Both the position numbers and the translations under genes were made by a program. Positions 5,578 through 10,275 of a stretch of 10,275 nucleotides of DNA are shown piece after piece; position 1 is the stretch's first letter; each line of letters starts with the position of its first letter. This DNA is from Sphingomonas sp. (GTDB lineage: Bacteria > Pseudomonadota > Alphaproteobacteria > Sphingomonadales > Sphingomonadaceae). The DNA is taken from assembly GCA_025935515.1 (NCBI GenBank), contig JAICVC010000069.1:1-10275 (forward strand), written 5' to 3'. The notes below the pieces were generated by a model, which saw only the letters and a list, made by a program, of their open reading frames with translations, ran no database searches and had not been told where the DNA came from.

Positions 5578-6708
5578 ATGTCCATCCGTCCCTGGCGCGA
5601 TATCGAGCGGCGCAAGTCGCGGCAGATCATGGTCGGCTCCGTCCCCGTCGGCGGGGACGCGCCGATCAGCGTCCAGACCATGACCAACACCCCGACCGAG
5701 GACGCCCGCGCGACGATCGATCAAATCCGCCGCTGCGAGGAGGCCGGCGCCGACATCATCCGCGTGTCCTGCCCGACCGCCGATGCAACCGCCGCGCTGA
5801 AAGAGATCGTCCGCGCCGCGAGCGTCCCGATCGTCGCCGACATCCACTTCCACTACAAACGCGCGCTGGAGGCGGCGGACGCCGGCGCCGCGTGCATGCG
5901 CATCAACCACGGCAACATTGGCTCCGAAGAGCGGGTGCGCGAGGTGATTGCGGCCGCGCGCGCCAACGGGTGCGCGATGCGCATCGGGGTCAACGCCGGC
6001 AGCCTCGAAAAGGATTTGCTCGAGAAATACGGCGAACCCTGCCCTGAGGCGCTGGTCGAAAGCGCGCTCGACCATATCCGGATCCTCGAGGACCACGGCT
6101 TTCGCGACTACAAGGTCGCGGTCAAAGCCAGCGACGTGTTCCTCGCCGTCGCGGCCTACCAGCAGCTGGCGGGCGTGGTGGACTGCCCGCTGCACCTCGG
6201 CATCACCGAGGCTGGCGGCCTGATCGGCGGCACGGTCAAGTCGTCGATCGGCATCGGCAATCTGCTGTGGGCTGGAATCGGCGATACCATCCGCGTGTCA
6301 TTATCGGCCGAGCCCGAGGAAGAGGTCCGCGTCGGCTACGAGATTTTGAAGGCGCTGGGCATCCGCAGCCGCGGAGTCCGCGTCGTCTCCTGCCCGAGCT
6401 GCGCGCGCCAGGGATTCGACGTGATCCGCACGGTCGAAGCGCTCGAGGAGCGGCTGCAGCATATCAAGACGCCGATGTCGCTGTCGGTCCTCGGCTGCGT
6501 GGTCAACGGCCCGGGCGAAGCGCGCGAGACCGACATCGGGATCACCGGCGGCGGTCAGGGCAGGCACATGGTCTATCTGTCGGGTGTCACCGACCACCAC
6601 GTCCAGGACGCCGACATGATCGACCATATCGTGAAGCTGGTCGAGGCGAAGGCGGCAGAGATCGAAGCCGCAGAGGCGCAAACGCAGACGCTCGACGCCG
6701 CCGAGTAG
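5578..6708 (+). CDS. ispG: (E)-4-hydroxy-3-methylbut-2-enyl-diphosphate synthase (GcpE/IspG)
   Basis: A 376-residue cytosolic enzyme of the MEP isoprenoid pathway. It reductively opens the ring of methylerythritol cyclodiphosphate to give HMBPP, the substrate of IspH. Length and order match the bacterial two-domain form. The N-terminal TIM barrel carries ISVQTMTNTPT, VPIVADIHFHYK, RIGVNAGSLEKDLLEKYGEP and the HLGITEAGG / GIGDTIRVSLSAEP segments. The C-terminal domain carries the [4Fe-4S] ligands C272, C275 (SCPSCARQGFDV), C307 and E314 (GCVVNGPGE), equivalent to C270, C273, C305 and E312 of the E. coli enzyme. One oddity: residue 111 is His in RINHGNIG, where the family normally has Pro. The ATG at 5578 gives the usual sphingomonad N-terminus (MSIRPWRDIERRKSRQIMVG). 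It is divergent from the TIR gene and surely unrelated to it in function. Confidence 0.97.
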   Translation: MSIRPWRDIERRKSRQIMVGSVPVGGDAPISVQTMTNTPTEDARATIDQIRRCEEAGADIIRVSCPTADATAALKEIVRAASVPIVADIHFHYKRALEAADAGAACMRINHGNIGSEERVREVIAAARANGCAMRIGVNAGSLEKDLLEKYGEPCPEALVESALDHIRILEDHGFRDYKVAVKASDVFLAVAAYQQLAGVVDCPLHLGITEAGGLIGGTVKSSIGIGNLLWAGIGDTIRVSLSAEPEEEVRVGYEILKALGIRSRGVRVVSCPSCARQGFDVIRTVEALEERLQHIKTPMSLSVLGCVVNGPGEARETDIGITGGGQGRHMVYLSGVTDHHVQDADMIDHIVKLVEAKAAEIEAAEAQTQTLDAAE

Positions 6709-6734
6709 CGTTATTCTTCCTTAACCAAATCGGC

Positions 6735-6760
6735 GCAGCTTGGCGCGGTGACCAAGCTGC
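6735..6760 (+). terminator. 9-bp hairpin just downstream of ispG (possible terminator or leader hairpin)
   Basis: GCAGCTTGG (6735-6743) and CCAAGCTGC (6752-6760) form a perfect 9-bp stem with an 8-base loop, 27 bases after the ispG stop. There is no clean T tract behind it, so intrinsic termination would be weak. The loop holds the GTG that would start the small ORF at 6748, so it may affect that start instead. Confidence 0.4.
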
Positions 6761-6867
6761 TGCTCATCCTGTTGTTCAGTGGAGCCCTCGCCAACGCGCT
6801 TGCGTCCAATGCCGAGCCGCCATTGCTGATCGACTCGGCTCCCACCGCACTCGACGCGAACAACTGA
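6748..6867 (+). CDS. Possible 39-aa secreted or membrane peptide
   Basis: A short reading frame from GTG: it begins TKLLLILLFSGALANALA, a convincing signal-peptide-like stretch (basic residue, leucine-rich core, small residues at the end), and continues as a short acidic tail ending SAPTALDANN. Against it, the GTG has no clear ribosome site and sits in the loop of a 9-bp hairpin. It lies in the same frame as ispG, 39 bases after its stop. If real it is a tiny exported peptide of unknown role; otherwise the region 6709-6886 is an untranslated spacer. Conservation in related genomes would decide. Confidence 0.4.
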   Translation: MTKLLLILLFSGALANALASNAEPPLLIDSAPTALDANN

Positions 6868-6886
6868 TCGCCGCTAATCGCGCGGC

Positions 6887-7789
6887 GTGAACCGCGTCGT
6901 CCAGCATCCGGTCCAGGGCTTCCTCGCAGCGCTCGGCGCGGTCGCGGTCCTGTCGGTGATGGACGCAGTGATGAAGCATCTCGTCCTCGCTATCGGCATC
7001 ATCGCGGTCAGCATGTGGCGCGCGATCGCTAATATGGCGATCAGCGCCGCAATCTATTTGCCGCGCCGGCACGGGTGGCCGAGCCGGCCGACGCTCAAGA
7101 TCCACGTCGCCCGCGGGGTGCTGGTGACGGTGCTGGCGTTCCTGTTCTTCTGGGGGATCGGGCGCGTGCCGCTGGCGCAGGCGATCGCGCTGACCTTCAT
7201 CGGGCCGCTGATTGCGCTGCTGCTCGCGGCCGTCTTTCTGCGCGAGAAGATCGGGCCGCGTTCGATCGCCGGGTCGGTCGCGGCGTTCGCCGGGGTGCTC
7301 GTGATCATGTTCGGCCAGGCCAAGGCCCAGGTCGGCCCGGAAGTCCTGCTCGGAAGCGCGGCGATCCTCTGCTCGGCCGCCTGCTATGCGGTGAACATCG
7401 TGATGATGCGTCAGCAGGCGCTGGTCGCCAAACCGCTCGAGATCAATTTCTTCCAGTCGCTGACGGTGCTCGGCGTGTGGCTGCTCGTCATGCCGGTGGC
7501 TGGGCTGCCGCCGCCGCCCGGCGGCCAATGGCTGTGGATCGTCGTCGCTTCGATCCTCTCGACGATCGGCACCTTGCTGTACGGCTGGGGCTATGCGCGC
7601 GGCCCTGCAAGCTACCTCGCGGTCACCGAATATAGCGGGTTCCTGTGGGCCGCCATCTGCGGCTGGCTGGTCTTCCAGGAGCGGGTTTCGCTGTACACGC
7701 TGGCGGGGGCGGTGCTGATCGTCGGCGGGTGCCTGCTGGCGGCGCGCGGCAAGGTCGCCGAACCGCCCGAGATCGACGTCGCCGCCTAG
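6887..7789 (+). CDS. DMT-superfamily permease (EamA family)
   Basis: A 300-residue inner-membrane protein with about ten hydrophobic segments arranged as two EamA repeats. The first half ends in PLAQAIALTFIGPLIALLLAAVFLREKIG, the second in PASYLAVTEYSGFLWAAICGWLVFQERVS. The proline/alanine-rich helix followed by a (L/F)xE(K/R) turn in each half is characteristic of drug/metabolite exporters. EamA proteins export amino acids or other metabolites, but the substrate cannot be read from sequence. A TAA lies in frame at 6875-6877, so the GTG at 6887 is the first possible start; the ATG at 6959 would cut into TM1. No strong ribosome site is visible. Its stop overlaps that of the convergent DUF1345 gene by four bases. 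Confidence 0.88.
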   Translation: MNRVVQHPVQGFLAALGAVAVLSVMDAVMKHLVLAIGIIAVSMWRAIANMAISAAIYLPRRHGWPSRPTLKIHVARGVLVTVLAFLFFWGIGRVPLAQAIALTFIGPLIALLLAAVFLREKIGPRSIAGSVAAFAGVLVIMFGQAKAQVGPEVLLGSAAILCSAACYAVNIVMMRQQALVAKPLEINFFQSLTVLGVWLLVMPVAGLPPPPGGQWLWIVVASILSTIGTLLYGWGYARGPASYLAVTEYSGFLWAAICGWLVFQERVSLYTLAGAVLIVGGCLLAARGKVAEPPEIDVAA

Positions 7790-8427
7790 GCCGAGCCGAG
7801 CACGTTGATGGTGAAGGCCAGCACGCCGATGTTGAAGAAGAACGCCGCCAGCGAATGGAGCGTCACGACACGCCTGATGCGCGGGTCGCTGATCGTCACG
7901 TCCGACGTCTGGAACGTCATTCCGAGCGTGAAGGCGAAATAGACGAAGTCCCAATAGACCGGCGCCCTGGTCCCGGGGAACGCAAGCCCGGCGCAGCCGT
8001 CGCCCGGCTCCAGATAGGCGAGATGGGCGTAATGGAGCGCATAGACGCTGTTGCTGAACAGCCAAGCGACGATCAGCGTCGCGATGATCAGAATGCGGGT
8101 GAAAGGTTGGGGCGTGCGGCCGACCGCTTCGGCGGCGATCGCAATCAGCAGGACCGCCATCACGATTGCGGTCAGCGCGAGCAGCAGGTGCCGGTTGGCG
8201 TCGTTGGCCTGCGCGTGCTTCGTGATCGCGGCGGCCTCGCTGGTGCCGAGCAGCGGCGCGGACAGCAGCAGGAACAGGATCGCGGCGAGGTCGAAACCGG
8301 CCATCGCGCCGAGCGTCCGGCTGCCGAGAAAATAAGCCGCAACCGGCCCCGCCACGATCAGTGCCGCAAGGAAGATGAGGAAGCGTGGCGGCGCGATCCT
8401 GTTGCCGATGGTGCGCCGCTGCGTCAT
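7786..8427 (-). CDS. DUF1345 membrane protein
   Basis: A 213-residue protein with a basic N-terminus (MTQRRTIGNR) and about five or six TM helices, near residues 17-33, 44-60, 82-99, 112-128, 160-175 and 191-210. The segment SNSVYALHYAHLAYL and the later YWDFVYFAFTLGMTFQTSDVTI are hallmarks I associate with DUF1345, an uncharacterised bacterial membrane family of this length. No enzymatic motif is evident. It is divergent from the SMR gene with 50 bases between starts, and convergent with the EamA gene, sharing the CTAG stop overlap at 7786-7789. Confidence 0.85.
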   Translation of the reverse strand: MTQRRTIGNRIAPPRFLIFLAALIVAGPVAAYFLGSRTLGAMAGFDLAAILFLLLSAPLLGTSEAAAITKHAQANDANRHLLLALTAIVMAVLLIAIAAEAVGRTPQPFTRILIIATLIVAWLFSNSVYALHYAHLAYLEPGDGCAGLAFPGTRAPVYWDFVYFAFTLGMTFQTSDVTISDPRIRRVVTLHSLAAFFFNIGVLAFTINVLGSA

Positions 8428-8477
8428 GGCACGTCAGCGTAACGAAACTCCGCGCCGCGTCCAATGAAAGGAAGTTC

Positions 8478-8792
8478 ATGCCCTGGGTCTGGCTGATTAT
8501 CGGCGGTTTGTTCGAAGTCGGCTTCACGACCTCGCTGCGCTTTGTCGACGGCTTCCGGAACCTGCCTTGGACACTCGCCTTCCTGGTTTCGGTCGCGATC
8601 AGCATGGCGCTGCTCGAGGTCGCGTCGCGCTCCATCCCGATGGGGACCGCCTATGCGGTGTGGGGCGGCATCGGCGCGCTCGGAACGGTCGTCGTCGGAA
8701 TCCTCTGGTTCCACGAGCCAGCGGGCACCGTGCGGGTCTTGCTGATCCTCGCCATCGTCGCCGCGATCGCCGCGCTCAAGCTCACTTCGTAA
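8478..8792 (+). CDS. Small multidrug resistance (SMR) transporter, SugE/Gdx-like
   Basis: A 104-residue, four-TM proton-coupled exporter acting as a dual-topology dimer. The essential acidic residue is E13 (GGLFEVGF). S42, Y59 and W62 (GTAYAVWGGIGALG) match positions found in SugE/Gdx guanidinium exporters, and the overall pattern resembles E. coli SugE more than EmrE. Two binding-site or neighbouring positions differ from SugE: F16 in place of Trp and R21 in place of Lys, while T17-T18 recall EmrE. The substrate, guanidinium or a hydrophobic cation, is therefore open. The ATG at 8478 has a good GAAAGGAAG ribosome site at 8466-8474; the longer upstream frame would run back through the start of the DUF1345 gene. 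No guanidine riboswitch was recognised. The gene overlaps the DUF488 gene by 11 bases at their 3' ends. Confidence 0.88.
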   Translation: MPWVWLIIGGLFEVGFTTSLRFVDGFRNLPWTLAFLVSVAISMALLEVASRSIPMGTAYAVWGGIGALGTVVVGILWFHEPAGTVRVLLILAIVAAIAALKLTS

Positions 8793-9336
8793 TCGTTTCG
8801 GCGTCTCGCGGATAAACGACCTTGCCGTCTGCGACCCGCGCCGCCGGAGTCAGGCGCGCCGGCTCCACGCGATCGTTCCCCATCAGGTGGAGCACGCTCC
8901 GTCCGCTCGCCAGCAGATAGTCGGCGATGATCCGCCGGTGGCACCGCCACCACACCGCTTCGGCACACATGATCGCGCAGCGCCGGCCGGCGCTCAGCTC
9001 CATCAATTCGCCGAACGCGCCGGCGAACTCGTCGGACAGCGCGTAGTCGGCATAATTGTGAAAGCTCTGGTTGTCCCAGAAGCCATTGACTTCGGGCGGA
9101 ACGTCGCGCGCTCGGCTGCGAAGGCCGCCCAGGCCCGCGATCCGTCGGTAACCGATCTGATAGGCGGCCAGCTCGGCGCCCAGGGCGTCCTCATTATATT
9201 GCGGATTGCGCCTGGAGCGGGGAACCGTGCGGACATCGACGACCAGCTCGACCGGACCGCGCCGAAGCAGGTCCGCGAATTCGGGAATCGTCCGCGTCGA
9301 GTGGCCGATGGTGAAGACTGGCGGCTGATCCGACAT
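8782..9336 (-). CDS. DUF488 family protein
   Basis: A 184-residue cytosolic protein. It begins with the family signature FTIGHSTR (8-15), followed by ELVVDVRTVPRSRRNPQY (30-47), GGLRSR near residue 70-75, FHNYADYA (92-99), and CAEAVWWRCHRR (124-135). The last carries the conserved C-x-E-x5-CHR pattern. DUF488 is widespread and its biochemical role is not established; the conserved Cys/His/Arg cluster suggests an enzyme or metal site, which is inference. The ATG at 9336 starts right before the signature (MSDQPPVFTIGHS). A longer frame to 9636 would overlap the amidase gene and was not used. It lies 23 bases after the amidase stop, so both are probably one operon, without an obvious functional link. 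Confidence 0.88.
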   Translation of the reverse strand: MSDQPPVFTIGHSTRTIPEFADLLRRGPVELVVDVRTVPRSRRNPQYNEDALGAELAAYQIGYRRIAGLGGLRSRARDVPPEVNGFWDNQSFHNYADYALSDEFAGAFGELMELSAGRRCAIMCAEAVWWRCHRRIIADYLLASGRSVLHLMGNDRVEPARLTPAARVADGKVVYPRDAETITK

Positions 9337-9359
9337 GACCGGACAACGCGCAAGTCTCG

Positions 9360-10275
9360 CTACCGCTGCGGCTGCAGCAGCGGCGCGATTTCCGGGCTCT
9401 CCTCGATCGAGCGGTAGAATCTGGGCGTCGGGAACGGCCCGCGCGCCTGTTCGTAGGCATAGCCGAGGTTGAGCAGCAGGGCTTCGGACCATTTCGGGCC
9501 GATGAAGCTCAAACCGACCGGCAGGCCCTTGACCAACCCCATCGGCACGGTGAGGTGCGGGTAACCCGCGACCGCGGCCAGCGACCCAGCGCCTCCGCCC
9601 GAAACCTGGTCGCCGTTGGCCGCGTCGATCTTCCACGCGGGCGGCATGGTCGGCCCGACCAGCGCCACGACGCGATAGGTCTTGAGCAGCTTGTCGATCC
9701 CGTTCGGGCCCGCGGCGGTGAAACTGGTTTGCCGCGCTTTCCTGTAGGCGGGATCGTTTAGGCCCTTGGTCTTGTCGGCCTGCTCGAACAATTCCTGGTC
9801 GAACAGCGACATTTCCTGTTTCTGGTGCGCCTTGTCGAACGCGATCAGCTCCTTGAGCGTGCGCGCCGGGATCGGCGCCGGGCTGCCTTTCAGATATTTG
9901 GCCATGTCGGCCTTGAGCTCGGTCAGCAGCACCGGCAGCTCGTTCTTCCCGATGAGCTTGTCGTCGAACTTCTTGATGTCGACGAGGATTGCGCCCCTCT
10001 GGCGAAGCAGCGCTAGCGCGGTTTCGAATGCCGCATCGGTGCCGAAGCCCGAGGCAAAGCGCATTACACCGACCCTTTTGCCCTTGAGCGAATTGACATC
10101 GAGCCCGGCGGCATAATCCTTGCGATGCTTGTCGGCGTCGCGGGTCGCTGAATCGGCGGGATCGCTCCCGGCGATTGCGGTCAGCAGCTCGGCCGCCTCG
10201 CGCACGCTCGCCGTCATCGGCCCGGCGGTGTCCTGGCTATGGCTGATCGGCACGATGTGCGTCCGGCTGACGAGG
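9360..10275 (-). CDS. Amidase (amidase signature family), partial: C-terminal part
   Basis: The last 304 residues of an amidase-signature hydrolase; the frame is open to the window edge, so the start lies beyond 10275. The visible part begins LVSRTHIVPISHSQDTAGPM, the conserved stretch just after the signature region, then has VREAAELLTAIAG, a variable middle, and the family's C-terminal hallmarks GGGAGSLAAVAGYPHLTVPMG and GLPVGLSFIGP...LLLNLGYAYEQA. The Ser-cisSer-Lys catalytic triad would be in the missing N-terminal half, so activity cannot be judged here. Members hydrolyse amides of many kinds; the substrate is unknown. A GTG at 10253 could look like a start, but it falls inside the conserved motif and is not one. 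Confidence 0.9.
   Translation of the reverse strand, partial: LVSRTHIVPISHSQDTAGPMTASVREAAELLTAIAGSDPADSATRDADKHRKDYAAGLDVNSLKGKRVGVMRFASGFGTDAAFETALALLRQRGAILVDIKKFDDKLIGKNELPVLLTELKADMAKYLKGSPAPIPARTLKELIAFDKAHQKQEMSLFDQELFEQADKTKGLNDPAYRKARQTSFTAAGPNGIDKLLKTYRVVALVGPTMPPAWKIDAANGDQVSGGGAGSLAAVAGYPHLTVPMGLVKGLPVGLSFIGPKWSEALLLNLGYAYEQARGPFPTPRFYRSIEESPEIAPLLQPQR

Noticed and set aside
5470..6195. Extension of the TIR reading frame to a 960-residue protein starting at 6195
   Set aside because: The extra 242 codons run antisense through ispG, show no domain, and are open because of high GC; the TIR domain and a ribosome site fit the start at 5469.
8428..8477. Guanidine riboswitch upstream of the SMR gene
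   Set aside because: The 50-base gap is too short for most classes, and I could not find the paired ACGR-loop hairpins of the guanidine-II type.
6776..8635. 619-codon minus-strand frame
   Set aside because: It runs antisense to the EamA gene and across the DUF1345 and SMR genes; the product is Arg/Asp/His-rich shadow coding without domains.
9337..9636. N-terminal extension of the DUF488 frame to 284 residues
   Set aside because: It would overlap the amidase gene in another frame, and the DUF488 signature starts eight residues after the ATG at 9336.

Overview
The window looks like chromosomal DNA of a GC-rich alphaproteobacterium, most probably a member of the Sphingomonadales. The best evidence is IspG (5578-6708), whose protein reads like the sphingomonad enzyme almost throughout. 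High GC at third codon positions and the small RHH and membrane proteins at the left edge fit the same group. No rRNA, tRNA, IS element, integrase or CRISPR array was seen.

Layout. (1) 14-461, plus strand: a ribbon-helix-helix protein with an AT-hook-like tail, then an 81-residue two-TM protein. (2) 458-5469, minus strand: a compact four-gene cluster, read in the order TIR-TM-TPR receptor (718 aa), 133-aa cytoplasmic protein, 172-aa lipoprotein homologous to it, and a 611-aa SLOG protein with SLATT-like membrane segments. (3) 5578-7789, plus strand: ispG, a possible 39-aa secreted peptide, and an EamA/DMT permease. (4) 7786-8427 minus, a DUF1345 membrane protein, divergent from 8478-8792 plus, a small multidrug resistance (SMR) transporter of SugE/Gdx type. 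(5) 8782-10275 minus, an amidase cut by the window edge followed by a DUF488 protein.

The minus-strand cluster is the part worth attention. Its TIR domain keeps the probable catalytic glutamate of NAD-cleaving TIRs. SLOG domains are known or predicted to bind nucleotide-type ligands, including the TIR product sensed by ThsA in Thoeris. SLATT segments are predicted membrane-disrupting effectors. A reasonable hypothesis is a Thoeris-like pathway: the TIR enzyme makes an NAD-derived signal and the SLOG-SLATT protein responds at the membrane. Between them lie two homologous small proteins ending in DPI(V/F)DNGGGN, one predicted cytoplasmic and one predicted lipid-anchored, whose family I do not recognise. 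The central part of the cluster (about 2.35-4.7 kb) has visibly lower GC than both ends, suggesting a mosaic origin.

The rest is ordinary housekeeping and transport. Genes are packed tightly: three convergent pairs overlap at their stop codons, two of them through the same CTAG tetranucleotide, leaving no room for intergenic terminators. No gene-free stretch exceeds 300 bases; the longest (6709-6886) holds a hairpin and the possible small peptide gene.
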